DNA of 64,000 nt from Platanthera guangdongensis (taxonomy: Eukaryota; Streptophyta; Magnoliopsida; Asparagales; Orchidaceae): the NCBI GenBank assembly GCA_039583875.1, contig CM077162.1, forward strand, positions 69,701,935 through 69,765,934. The letters run 5' to 3'. A program made the translations under genes and the position numbers. Shown in pieces: positions 31,745-42,518 of this stretch (the first letter of the stretch is position 1; each line of letters starts with the position of its first letter). The notes beneath the pieces were generated by a model. That model did no database searches, was not told the DNA's origin, and worked only from the letters and a program-made list of their open reading frames with translations.

Positions 31745-33990
31745 TAGCACCCTAAGCTTGGCTCTGCCCTAGGTAGACCCGCTGCGCAGGCTATCATCTA
31801 GCTGGCAGGTCCGAAGGCTCGCCTGTGGGGGATAGGTCTGGTTAGTAGAAACTTCATCGGCACCTCGAGCTCGGCTCTGCCCCAGGTAGACCCGCTGCGT
31901 AGGCTCTCATCTAGATGGCAGGTCTGAAGGCTCGCCTGTGGGGGATAGGTTTGGTTTGAGGAAACATCATCGGCACCCCGAGCTCGGCTCGGCCCCAGGT
32001 AGACCCGTTGAGAAGGCTCTCATCTATCTGGACGGTTCGAAGGCTCGCCCGTGGGGGATAGGTCTGGTGAGTAGAAACATCATCGGCACCCCGAGCTCAG
32101 CTCGGCCCCAGGTAGACCCGCTGCGCAGGCTCTCATCTAGCTGGCAGGTCCGAAGGCTCGCCTGTGGGGGATAGGTCTGGTAAGTAGAAACTTCATCGGC
32201 ACCCCGATCTCGGATCGGCCCCAGGTAGACCCACTACGCAGGCTCTCATCTAGCTGGCAGGTCCGAAGGCTCGCTTGTGAGGGATAGGTTTGGTTTGAGG
32301 AAACTTCATCGGCACCCCGAGCTCGGCTCGGCCCCAGGTAGACCCACTGCGCATGCTCTCATATAGCTGGTAGGTCCGAAGGCTCGCCTGTGGGGGATAG
32401 GTCTGTTTAGTAGAAACTTCATCGGTACCCCGATCTCGGCTCGGCCCCAGGTAGACCCGCTGCGCAGGCTCTCATCTAGCTGGCAGGTCTGAAGGCTCAC
32501 CGGTGGGGGATAGGTTTGGTTTTACGGAACTTCATCGGCACCCCGAACTCGGCTCGGCCCCAGGTAGACTCGCTGCGCAGGCTCTCATCTAGCTGGCAGG
32601 TTCGAAGGATCGCCTGTGGGGGATAGGTCTGGTTAGTAGAAATTTCATCGGCACCCTGAGCTCGGCTCGGCCCCAGGTAGACCCGCTGCGCAGGCTCTCG
32701 TCTAGCTAGCAGGTCCGAAGGCTCGCCTGTTGGGGATAGGTCTGGTTAGTAGAAACTTCATCGGTACCCCGAGCTCAGCTCGGCACCAGGTAGACCCATT
32801 GCGCAGGCTCTCATCTAGCTGGCAGGTCCGAAGGCTCGCCTGTGGGGGATAGGTCTGGTTAGTAAAAACTTGATAGGCACCCCGAGCTCGGCTTGACCCC
32901 AGGTAGACCCGCTGCGCAGGCTCTCATCTAGCTGGCAGTTCCGAAGGCTCGCCTGTGGGGGATATGTTTGGTTTGAGGAAACTTCATCGGCACCCCGAGC
33001 TCGGCTCGGCCCCAGTTAGACCCCCTGCGCAGGCTCTCCTCTAGCTGGCAGGTCCGAAGGCTCGCCTGTGGGGGATAGGTCTGGTTAGTAGAAACTTCAT
33101 CGGCACTCCGAGCTAGGCTCGGCCCCAGGTAGACCCGCTGCGTAGGCTCTCATCTTGCTGGCAGGTCCGAAGGATCTCCTATGGGGGATAGGTTTGGTTT
33201 GGGGAAACTTCATCGGCACCCCGAGCTCGGCTCGGCCCCAGGTAGACCCGCTGCGCAGGCTCTCATCTAGCTGGCAGGTCCGAAGGCTCGCCTGTGGGGG
33301 ATAGATCTGGTTAGTAGAAACTTTATCGGCACCCCGAGCTCGGCTCGGCCCCAGGTAGACCCGCTGCGCAGGCTCTCATCTAGCTGGTAGTTCCGAAGGC
33401 TCGCCTGTGGGGGATAGGTATGGTTAGTATAAACTTCATCGGCACCCCAAGCTCGGCTTGGCCCTAGGTAGACCCGCTGCGCAGGCTCTCATCTAGTTGA
33501 CAGGTCCGAAGGTTCGCCTGTGGGGGATAGGTTTGGTTTGAGGAAACTTCATCGGCACCCCGAGATCGGCTCGACCCCAGGTAGACCCGCTGCACAGGCT
33601 CTCATCTAGCTGGCAGGTTTGAAGGCTCGCCTGTGGTGGATAGGTCTAGTTAGTAGAAACTTCATCGGCACCCCGAGATCGGCTCGGCCCCAGGTAGACC
33701 TGCTGCGTAGGCTCTTATCTAGCTGGCAGGTCTGAAGGCTCACCTGTGGGGGATAGCTTTAGTTTGAGGAAACTTCATCGGCACCCAGAGCTCGGCTCGG
33801 CCCCAGGTAGACCCACTGCGCAGGCTCTCATCTAGCTGGCAGATCCGAAGGCTCACCTGTGTGGAATAGGTCTGGTTAGTAGAAACTTCATTGGCACCCC
33901 GAGCTCAGCTCGGCCCTAGGTAGACCCGCTGCGCAGGCCCTCATCTAGCTGACAGGTCCGAAGGCTCGCATGTGGGGGTAAGGTATGGTT
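31745..33990. repeat. 113-bp tandem array in Tat-2 3' region
   Basis: About 20 head-to-tail units of 113 bp (anchor TCATCGGCACC at 31854, 31967, 32080 and onward). Two unit types differ in one block: GGTCTGGTTAGTAGAAAC (type A) and GGTTTGGTTTGAGGAAAC (type B). They run roughly A B A A B A B A A A B A B A A B A B A, so a 226-bp dimer is partly visible. Such arrays in Tat 3' untranslated regions are a known source of satellite DNA. Long open stretches through it are by-products of periodicity. Confidence 0.93.
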
Positions 33991-34742
33991 CTTGAAGGTT
34001 GGGTCCAAAGTTCTTGGGAACAGGTCTAAACCTGGGAAATTCTACACACTTCGAGCTCGGCCCGGTCCCTGGTGGACTTCTTGCCCGGGCTCACCAAGCC
34101 AGCAAGGCGGTAAACTTTCTCGATGACGGAATGGTTGGAAAAGGCTTCTTAAAACAACATCCCGACTTAAACTTAGAAGAAAAGAAATAAACTAAGACAA
34201 AAATTTGTAGTAGTGCGAGTGGGGGCACTCGCAGCTGGCAGTTCCAAATTGGTCTCGCTTGGCGAGTGGGCACTCGCGCGAGGTGAAAGGCTCGCTCTAA
34301 TAATCAGAAGGCAGATTGCATCACCGAGAGTTACTCGCGCGGGGAGTACCTAAGGGCAAGGCGAGAAGATTACACCAGCTAAATCTCACGCGCGAAGGTA
34401 AAGAAGTGACGGCTCGTGACTTGGGCCAACTCTCCGACGAAGCCGCGAGACAAGAAGTAGCATCATCTTGCGTGCGTAAGCACATCAGAGGAACATCTCG
34501 TAATAAGAAAAGTAAAACAAAATAAAGAATAAGGGCAAGGCTACGAGACAGATGGGTAGCATCGTCTCGCATGCCGAGGCAAACCAGAAATTCATTTCGC
34601 ATAATAAGGAGCAAAACAACAAACATGTACTTTTGATCGTCATTATGTATCACAAAAAGGCTGAAAAAAAGAGTTGTCTTAATTTTACAAGCAACACTAG
34701 AAGGAAGAGGAGAGAGGGATTCTGGATCGTGGAGGTGGCGCG
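33991..34742. other. Degenerate repeat and GCGAG-rich spacer
   Basis: 34020-34110 looks like a decayed array unit (CTTCGAGCTCGGCC). The rest has many GCGAG/CTCGC pentamers and no coding sequence of its own. It forms the 3' flank of the first antisense unit. Confidence 0.5.
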
Positions 34743-36578
34743 TCATTCCTCCTCGCCAGATGAAGAATCCTCGCTCTCCTCGCTAAAGAGCTGGGGGACC
34801 AGGTCGCGAACAATCACCGTTTCTGAATTGTCCTTCATAACCCCTAGGTCCTTCATCATCTTCAGGATTAGCTCCGCGGCCCTGATGCCAGCATCTCGGC
34901 ACTGCTCCTCGACCTCGTCAAAAGAATATTACAGCGGAGGTGTCCGAAAGGGCTCGCGGCAAGACGATGATGCCACGTCAGCCTGGAGGCGAGTATTCTG
35001 GGCTTTCAAGTCCTTGACCTCCTCCTCCAGGGCCGCTGTTCGAGAGCGCAACCATTCCGCCGTCTCGGCATCCTGTGAGACGTCAGTTTTTTAGTTGGCA
35101 GCTCCTAAAGAAAAAGAATAAGGGTAAGGATAGCGCTTTACCACTCCGCCTTAGGCTTTGGATAGGAGGCTCTCGGCATCAAACAACCTCTTAGCGAGAT
35201 CGTCTGACCTCTCCCGCTCCACCGCCAGTCTCGTCTCGCTCTCTGACCATTTTTTGTTGATATATATCAGACGGCGAGCTGGGCGGTGAGAGAACTCCAA
35301 AGCCCGCATCTGGGTATGGGAGGACTTTATAACGAGGTCTCGCGTAAACTCGCTCTCAGGAGAGACTGCATCGAAAGCACCGTAGAGGACGTATCACACG
35401 ACAAAGGCATGGTTGGTGGGATCCTCCTGCTCCATCCAAGGGGTAAGGAGGGTGGAAATGGAGACTCGGTTGGCATCCCGCCCCCACAGCAGAACATGAT
35501 CCTCAGCTGCATCGGAAACCACGGGGCCCAAGTAGTAGTTCATGTGGGAAGAGGGGGCGGGACGGCTGAAGGAAGTGCCTTCGCGAGAGGTGGCAGCAGT
35601 TGGATCATTGATGGCAGCGGCTGGTTGATTGGAGGCGGCCGCATGTTGATTTGGGGGTGCCGTCTCGCGAGTAGGCGAGATGGCCTATTGACGAGGCGAG
35701 CGGGGCGACGGAGACCCATCTAAAGAGATGGGGCTCAGAGACCTCGCTGTCTCCTTCTCCTTTGGGGTCACCTTCTTCTTCCCCTAGGAGACCACCACAG
35801 CCTTCTTCATTCTCTTTGGAGGGCTAGAGTAAGAGGGGGCCATGTCGCCTGAAGGCCTTTTGAGAGGGGTAGGAGTTAAGGACTCTCTTGCCGCCTCAGC
35901 TGCCGCGAAGGCGAGATCGAGGCCCTTGGAGGGGTGGATGTAACATTTTTATGGGGGATGGTCTGGCACTACTTGCTCCACTGAAAGGCAAATAAAGCCG
36001 GTGAGAAGGCCAGACGGATAAACAATCAGACACAGCGAGAGAGAAAAGAGAGTACCTTCACCGGGGAGTACAGGAGGCAGCGAGTCGAGGCGTCGCCGCA
36101 GGTAGTGGTGATTTTTGTTGGGCGTCTCGCACACCTTGAGCCCTTGGCCGGTGAAGTACGAGACGCCATCAGCGTTGGCGTGGTAGATAAAGAGATTGCG
36201 GAAGACCGTCAAGCTGAACTCGATGCGCTCACGGCGCATATAACAGGCGAAGGCGATCAACACCGAAATAGCATTCGGGTTAAACTGCGCCGGGACGACG
36301 CCGAAATATTTGAAAACTTGTTTTACCTCAGGCCATAGAGGCAGCCTCAACCCCGCCTCAAAGTGCGAGACGGGGAAAGCGAGCTCTCCCGGGTAGTAAG
36401 TGTTGATGGACTCGCCAACTTTGGGAGGCCGCGAGTCGATCCCCTCCGCCAGGTACTCGCGGACGAACCCGTGGTAGTATTCTTCAGGAAGCCTGCCGAG
36501 CGGGAAGTCGTGGTCCTTGAACCGCTTCCCGCAGCGGCTGCTCCCCTCGCCTTCCTCAACTCTCTTCTTTTCCATCAT
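34743..36578 (-). pseudogene. Antisense ORF 1 of Tat-2 (putative gypsy-type transposon domain)
   Basis: Minus strand, ATG at 36578 (MMEKKRVEEGEG). Exon 1 encodes the domain found in antisense ORFs of plant Tat elements: FPVSHFEAGLRLPLWPEV, PAQFNPNAISVLIAF, then FIYHANADG. A probable intron (35981-36055, GTACTC to TTTCAG) follows. Downstream, the minus strand continues with a basic/Pro-rich part broken by stops, then a coiled-coil-like Glu/Lys stretch (TAALEEEVKDLKAQNTRLQ) and an acidic C-terminus ending SSSGEEE at 34743. A second intron may lie near 35100-35150. A TATA box is 190 bp upstream. Its molecular role in the family is unknown. Confidence 0.68.
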
Positions 36579-36763
36579 TGGCGATACGAAGTTGGCGAGA
36601 TGGCTTTAGGCTAGAAGGGGAGGGAATGAAGTAACAAGAAAGAAGACCGGCGAAAGGGTTGGGTGAGAAACGCGAGAAGAATCGGCGAGACGACTAAAGC
36701 AAAGAAGCAAGAACTTGGGCAGCAAGATTAATAGACGCGGATATCCATCTTATCCAGGGCTGG

Positions 36764-36774
36764 GATATTTATAG
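36764..36774 (-). promoter_or_regulatory. TATA box for antisense ORF 1
   Basis: CTATAAATATC on the minus strand, about 190 bp before the ATG at 36578. No competing ORF lies between. Confidence 0.5.
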
Positions 36775-37043
36775 AAAATATGGTGAAATGATTAATAGGA
36801 GGGAAAAAGTACAAGGGAAGGGGAAGAGTCGGCGGTTGGCTCTCTCTCTCTATCTCCTGAGCCTCGATCGGCGCGACCCGTCACAATCATAAGGTGATTA
36901 AATAAGGGAATTTAAAGAAAAATAAAGTTAAAACAGCAGTAATGAATAAATCAAAAACACCATCCAACGTTTTAACGACAACGGTTCTGACAAATATCGG
37001 CGAGACGACAACAAACAGTATTATTTAATTATTATTACATCAC

Positions 37044-38049
37044 TCAGAGAAAATAGAAGAAGGGCGAGATGGACATCCTTCGGTACGGGTGCCTTTGCCA
37101 GCAGCCACCGCGAGCTCCTGCACAGGGAGGTCTACTGCGCGAGTGGAAGGCGCGAACAGACTCGAGCCCATGGTGCGCGAGACGGAGCTGCATATCAGTC
37201 TCATTGATGATGGCGTCGAGGTTGGTGCCATCAACATATAACTCAACATTTGCCTCGGAGGATAGACGAGCGCATTCATTCTCCAGCCATTCGATGCGTC
37301 GATCTGCTGCCTGCTTATCCAGCGCCAGCGAGTGGATAATGCACACGTGCTTCCTAAACAGCTCGGCAGTCTTGCACCTCATCTCCACCGGGTTCGCAGG
37401 GTCACCAAGAAAATCTTCAATCCCATCAAGAGGAGGTAGAGGCGGGACGACAGATTGCCCAGGGTGCTCCTCAGCAGGCGAGTCGGTCTGGGCGAGAGCG
37501 GAAGAAGTAAAGGAGCAAGGTGAGAGCGGCTCCCGCAGGAGTGTGTGGGAGTAGCGAGTGGGACAAAGAAGCGAGAGGATGGATTCCTTACCAAGGGGAC
37601 GGGAGGTCCTAGCGGCCTTGTAGGGATCGTCTCTCCTCTCGCAGGGAGGTGTAGATAGAGGAGTGGAAGGCAATTGCGAGTCAGAATCTTCACGGTGGCC
37701 GGTAGAATCATCTCGCGGGCTTCCGGTAGATGTACAGCCGCGGGAGCTCCCTATAGAGAAACCATTAACAAAGCAGACACATTGAAGGAGTAATAAGGAT
37801 AAAAGCGAGAGCTCACCCCTTTCTCTTTGGGAGATGCAGGAGGAGGGGGAGGGCAGGTCTCCAGCACCACGCGAGAAGGCCCCTCGATAAGGGAAGAGGG
37901 GCCGCCAGTTTTTATCCCCTTCAGGCGAGACAGAGGGGATGGAATAGAAGGTAGGGGCGGACTAAGGTTGACGCGTAAGCAGCCACGGCAGCCTTGTTCT
38001 GCTTATGCACTTTGGCAAGGCGCTCGCGAAAGCTCTGGCTGTGAGACAT
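37044..38049 (-). pseudogene. Antisense ORF 2 of Tat-2, unknown function
   Basis: Minus strand, ATG at 38049 (MSHSQSFRERLAKVHKQNK), then two stops near 37935-37945, a probable intron (37750-37816, GTGAGC to CTATAG), and a longer open part to 37044. Visible features: a Ser/Pro-rich stretch, DGIEDFLGDPANPVEMRCK, and an amphipathic helical segment with CARLSSEANVELYVDG and NLDAIINETD. I do not recognise a family. It lies head-to-tail upstream of antisense ORF 1 and has its own TATA box. It may be a first gene of an antisense pair or a detached exon set of the same gene. Confidence 0.5.
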
Positions 38050-38113
38050 GATGAACAGTGCTGCAAGGAAGGAGGGGATATTCTAAGGGGCAACCTCCAT
38101 TCAAGATAGGAAT

Positions 38114-38127
38114 CCTATATTTATAGG
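38114..38127 (-). promoter_or_regulatory. TATA box for antisense ORF 2
   Basis: CCTATAAATATAGG on the minus strand, 65 bp upstream of the ATG at 38049. Confidence 0.55.
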
Positions 38128-38229
38128 TTTCGATGAGGAGACTCTTTAGATTCCATCATAAATACGTCAATAAATACGCATTAGCAGCGAGCCTCGGTTG
38201 GATGATCTTTCCGAGTTTAGATTAATCTC

Positions 38230-38243
38230 AAAAAGAGCGGGGA
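38230..38243 (+). other. Tat-2 polypurine tract
   Basis: AAAAAGAGCGGGGA, three bases before the 3' LTR start TGCACAACC. Confidence 0.8.
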
Positions 38244-38246
38244 TTA

Positions 38247-38964
38247 TGCACAACCTCGGGCTCGCAAGAAGGCCTCAAAAGTGCGAGATAGAAGGGGCAG
38301 GGCAAGTGGAAGTGATGGGAGAGTGGGATCATGTGGTCCACTCGCGGTTGGAAAGTCGGGAGGTCTCTGCAGTAGGCGAGACGCCCCCTCTGGGGGGCGA
38401 GTAGGCCTTTATAAGTGAGAGGGTCCCCTAGCAAAGGATACCCACGAGATGAGCGGGAAGGCCTGTCTCGCAACCAGGTGCTCTCGCACTCGCATTATGG
38501 TAAAAGGCCTTTTTCACATTTCTATACCCAAGGGGGTTTTTACCCTTCTACCCCGCATATTTTTCCCCTTTTGCCCTTGATGGTCTGCATATAGATCCTC
38601 AGAATAGCGGAGTTTGGCTGTTGGCAGACCCAACCAAGGGTACTTTGGTAATTTCAGGACATACCAGTATGGTTATTTGCAGATCCAACTCAGAAACTAT
38701 AAATAGACCCATAAGGGCTCCTTAAAAAGCGGGTTTTTCATAATCTTCCAATTTCCCGTGTTTTCTGAGGAGCTCCTAGCCCAGCTTTTGGCTTTGGAGG
38801 GGAAGCTTTCAGACATCTTCCGGGCGTGAGGTGGGACCTCCCTGCTGAGTCTTTGGGTAATTCTTAGGTCCTTTGAATCTAGTCGAGGGTTGAGGCTTGA
38901 GAGAAGTAGGTGTTGGCTGCACCACTGTTTTGAACTCCCGTTGAGGTCATTTTTGGCTTCAACA
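38247..38964 (+). repeat. Tat-2 3' LTR
   Basis: 718 bp, TGCACAACC to CTTCAACA, aligned end to end with 25162-25878 with about 47 substitutions by hand count. Followed by CTAGT. Confidence 0.95.
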
Positions 38965-38969
38965 CTAGT
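38965..38969. repeat. Tat-2 target site duplication, right
   Basis: CTAGT, matching 25157-25161. Confidence 0.95.
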
Positions 38970-39358
38970 TTTAGGTGGTGCTCGAGATCGGCGAAAGATC
39001 GTCCTTCCCGTAGGGAGGAAGTGTTTAATGCACTAGGGCTAGATTTAGTAAAATTAATTAAGGGTCTGGAAATCGGGTAGCAACCAATAATAATAAGTGC
39101 CTTGCGAAAGGGAGCTTTGGGCGTAATCCCATCGTATTTCCTAGTGCCTTCGAGAGCCCTTCACGGGGTATACCTTGGGCAGTCCTGGGCTAACGTAAAA
39201 TGTACGAGTGATAAATCTTAAAGAGCAACTAGAATAATTAGGGGTTCACTTTCACACACCCCGGTGTCTCGGGAAGTTGGTTTGACTCGGTTGATATTTG
39301 TGAGGGCAGGATGGCCCGGAGAGCTTTGGCTCGGTTGATGTTTGTGACGGACGGGATG
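38970..39358 (+). repeat. Tekay-3 5' LTR, segment 2
   Basis: Continues the LTR after Tat-2; matches 62317-62705. Ends at the Athila target duplication GGATG. Confidence 0.92.
39354..39358. repeat. Athila target site duplication, left
   Basis: GGATG, repeated at 52574-52578; present once at the matching place in the 3' LTR (62701-62706 region, GGGATGATCC). Confidence 0.93.
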
Positions 39359-39533
39359 TGATGAACTGTAAATATGCGTATTTTTATGCACATTAATTTA
39401 GTCATTTTCATTTATTTTCGTCGTTTTTACTTATTTTTGTTCAATAAAATGTTCCTATTCTTGTAAATTTTCTCCTAACTTGTTTTATTTTATTTTGCAA
39501 AAAAATTCCAAAATCTGCCAAAATTTGGGAAGT

Positions 39534-40090
39534 ACACGCCCGTGACACATGGGTCACGCCCGTGACCGAGCCGTGACTGTGCATTTCCCGTGAAATCGGA
39601 AAATTTCTGAAGAAAAAGCTCGACACGCCTGGCGACACGCCCGTGTCACCCGACACGGGGCGTGACCCAAGCCCGTGTCCTCTCCTCTCGACGAATTCCG
39701 CTCGACGATCGTCGAGTGTCGACACCAACAGTCACGCCCAGTGTCACGCCCGTGACCGAGGGCGTGACCCAATTTCAGCTCAACGATTTCGACTAGACAC
39801 TTTCCGCTCGACATTCGTCGAGTGTCGACCCCAACTGTCACGCCCATAGTCACGCCCGTGACATGGGGCGTGACCTTTCCAGCTGGCCCGACAAGATGCT
39901 GCCGAGGACATTTGACGCAACCCGCGCCCGGTTCTACCTCCCCGTCACGCCCAGAGTCACGCCCGTGACATGGGGCGTGACTGCTGCGAACTCAGCCCGA
40001 AGTCAACTTTGCTGTCCAATCGCCGGCCGCCTTCATGAATAGTACTGTCACGCCCCCCCTACACGCCCGTGACCGAGGGCGTGTACTTAG
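39534..40090. promoter_or_regulatory. CACGCCCGTGAC / TCGACGA palindrome cluster
   Basis: Just upstream of the TATA box. Contains GACACGCCCGTGTC (39634-39647), the reverse complement of a Tekay-1 LTR motif, and the perfect palindrome TCGACGATCGTCGA (39702-39715), identical to the one in the Tekay-1 LTR. Probably U3 control elements; the binding factor is unknown. Confidence 0.55.
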
Positions 40091-41161
40091 AAATTTTTTT
40101 CTATAAATAGCCCAGTTCTGTAAGGTCCAAGGGTTCAGATTTTTGGGCCAAGTTAGTGTCTTTTTGTGGGCTGCATCCGTGATTTTCAAGGCTATGTAAG
40201 GAGATTTCTCCCTTTTTTATTTTGTCTTGGCTTTAGCCCTTGTATTAGCTTGTAATAGTTCCTAAAAATCAATAAAATGTTAGTTTTTTCTCTTCATACT
40301 TAGCTTTGGAATGAACACTTGTGCCCACTTTCCTTCTCATTTTTATCCTTGGTTTTATCTTTGTTCTTCATTTAGTTCTTCTTTTATGAAAAGTGTGTGT
40401 GTGTGTATGAGTGTAACATGCTTACTTTACATTTTTTTACTTGTTTTCATGCTTAGGGATGATAGGTTTTCCTCTTTACATACCTTTAATTTTTCTCAAG
40501 TTAGGTTTTGTTAGAAATTCAAGAAATGATGAATTAGGTTTTTCTTTTTTTCATGTCTTCTTTTAATTTCTTCAACATCTTCACTCTTATGAGTGTGTAA
40601 AAGAGTTACTAAAGTTTCTTTTGTTTTTTTTACTTAGCTTTATTTTAGGATGAAAACTTTTTTTCTTCTTTCTCTTTTATTTCAACCTTTTTTAGCTCTT
40701 TTATGAAATCCTAGGAATGGAAATGTTGAAATTTTTATTTTCCAAAAACTTTGGTTTTTAATTTGTTTTGAAAAACTTTTGTCTTCTAAAATTGTAATTT
40801 CTTCTTTTTATGTGTTTTTGGCAAAACCTATGCTTGAAAAAGTAAAAGTTTTAATTTTTAGGTAACTTTGATTTTTCATGTTGTGTGTGTGTGAGTGTAG
40901 GTGTATAATTTTTAATGCTTTCTTCAAATTTTGTAGAGTGTGTGAGTGTAGGTGTTAGCGTTATTGCTTTCTTGAATTTCTTATGAAGTGTGTGTGAGTG
41001 TAGGTGTATAACTTTTATGCTTTGATTTAAATTGTGTAGAGTGTGTGAGTGTAGGTGTATAATTTTATTGCTTTCTTGAATTTCATATGGAGTGTGTGTG
41101 TTTGTGTGCATTTATTTCCGCTTACTCGTTAAGAGTTAAATGGCGCATCGTTTTCATTTTC

Positions 41162-41374
41162 AGTCCTACTCATTCGAGTAGGACTTGTAATTTTTCTTTC
41201 TTTATTTTTTTCCGCCTACTCACTTGAGTTAAATGGCCGGACTTTTTAGCCCTGTAATCGCATTTATTTTCTCCTACTCATTTGAGTAGGACTCGCTTTT
41301 ATTTCAGTCCTACTCGTTTGAGTAGGACTTGCAATTTTCAGCCTTTATTTACCGCCCCCACTCATTTGAGTGGG
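41162..41374. repeat. Four hairpins in the Athila LTR
   Basis: Perfect stems with 4-base loops: 41162-41185 (arms AGTCCTACTC), 41272-41291 (8-bp arms), 41306-41329 (10-bp arms), 41357-41374 (arms CCCACTC). Present also at 51374-51586 in the 3' LTR. Confidence 0.85.
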
Positions 41375-42365
41375 ACTCGCAAATTATGAATATGCAAATT
41401 TCTTTTATGTGTAACTTAGTTTCTTTTTAATTTATAATTTGGAGTGTGCGTGAGTTCTTATTTTAGTTAACTTTTTAGCTTTCTAAATTTTGTTATTTTT
41501 CTTGTGTCCCTTTCTTATAAACGTTCAGTGTTTAATTTTGAACTCGCGCCTCACTAAATTATAAGCCGTCCCCATACCGATGTGTGGCTAATCGCTATTA
41601 GCCTCGGCATCGAAGAGCATTGGGACATTTAAAATGATTTATAATAATTGAAGCTCTTTATTTTCATTTTAATTTAAGCACTTAGGGTTTACCCCGGGTT
41701 TACGACGCGTAGGACCACATAATCGATGTGTGGGCCCTATTTCCGTAGTCCATATGCTAGCTAGCCGAGAGGCCGTGCATATGGACCGATCACCCTGGGT
41801 AAATAGAGTTGCGTGCACCCCTCGAGAGAGGACAAGCGTAATTCTACCGGATTGGGTCCCCCACCCAATAGCGGGGTTCTTAGCATAAAGCGGGCGTTAA
41901 GAGGAATCCTTCGTCGGACTAACGTTCGATCAATAGTCTTAACGTTTAGGTGAGCGATATCCCTATAGCTAGGTGAGCTCACATTTGTGGAACCTCCACG
42001 GCCAAGTTGCCTTATTATTAATTTGAAAACTAAGTCTTTTTATTATTAAAAATTGTTTTAGTCTTAATCTGATTCGATGCCGAGCGTTAACCCTTCATCG
42101 AATATTTTCTAAATCGTTTTTTCGCTCCTTTGCTTTTCCGTCTTTTATTAAGTAAAAAAAAATCCATCTTTCTTTCAGTAAAATAATAGTCCTCCCGGAG
42201 GAGTAAGAATAGTCAACGCGACCCCGAGAACAATACGACCTCGGTATTCCCCCGAATATCGAGTACTACTTGCGATAGGTGCACTTGCCTACCCGAGCGA
42301 GCCCGCGGCGATCGACTCACCGAACCAACCACAGTAAGAGTCTGTTCGCGGGCACATCAAGTTTT

Positions 42366-42383
42366 TGGCGCCGTTGCCGGGGA
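42366..42383 (+). other. Athila primer binding site (tRNA-Asp)
   Basis: TGGCGCCGTTGCCGGGGA, complementary to the 3' end of plant tRNA-Asp(GUC) as I recall it; standard for Athila elements. Six bases after the LTR. Confidence 0.9.
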
Positions 42384-42518
42384 CCGGTTTTCGAGTTGCT
42401 ATTTCGAATTCCGGAGTCTATTAATTTTACTTATTTTCTACAAAAAAAAAACTAAAAAACTTTATTTTAAAAAAAACAAAAAAAAAGGTTTATTTTTGTT
42501 TTATTTTTGTTTGGGTGT

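Larger units (their letters stand above)
25162..38964 (+). mobile_element. Tat-2: complete Tat-type Ty3/gypsy element
   Basis: 13.8-kb element with 717/718-bp LTRs, CTAGT target duplication, primer site, gag, protease, acidic linker, RT, RNase H, a second RNase H, integrase, a 113-bp tandem array, two antisense gene-like units and a polypurine tract. The second RNase H, the long 3' non-coding part with tandem repeats and the antisense ORFs are hallmarks of the Tat lineage. LTRs differ at roughly 47 positions by hand count. All genes carry stops or frameshifts. No integrase chromodomain. Confidence 0.95.
39359..42359 (+). repeat. Athila 5' LTR
   Basis: 3001 bp, TGATGAACTG to GGGCACATCA. Contains seven CACGCCCGTG motifs (39537-40070), palindromic TCGACGA blocks (39687-39830), a TATAAATAG box near 40102, about five ~52-bp repeats with GTGTGAGTGTAGGTGT (40880-41110), and four perfect hairpins (41162-41374). 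Confidence 0.95.

Noticed and set aside
31938..32500. Open frames through the 113-bp array
   Set aside because: They follow from the periodic sequence, exist on both strands and match no protein.
31745..33990. CRISPR-like regular repeats
   Set aside because: Units are contiguous with no unique spacers and sit inside a plant retrotransposon; this is tandem satellite-like DNA.
34552..35723. Plus-strand ORFs in the antisense gene region
   Set aside because: Only the minus-strand readings show recognised domains; the plus ones are complementary shadows.
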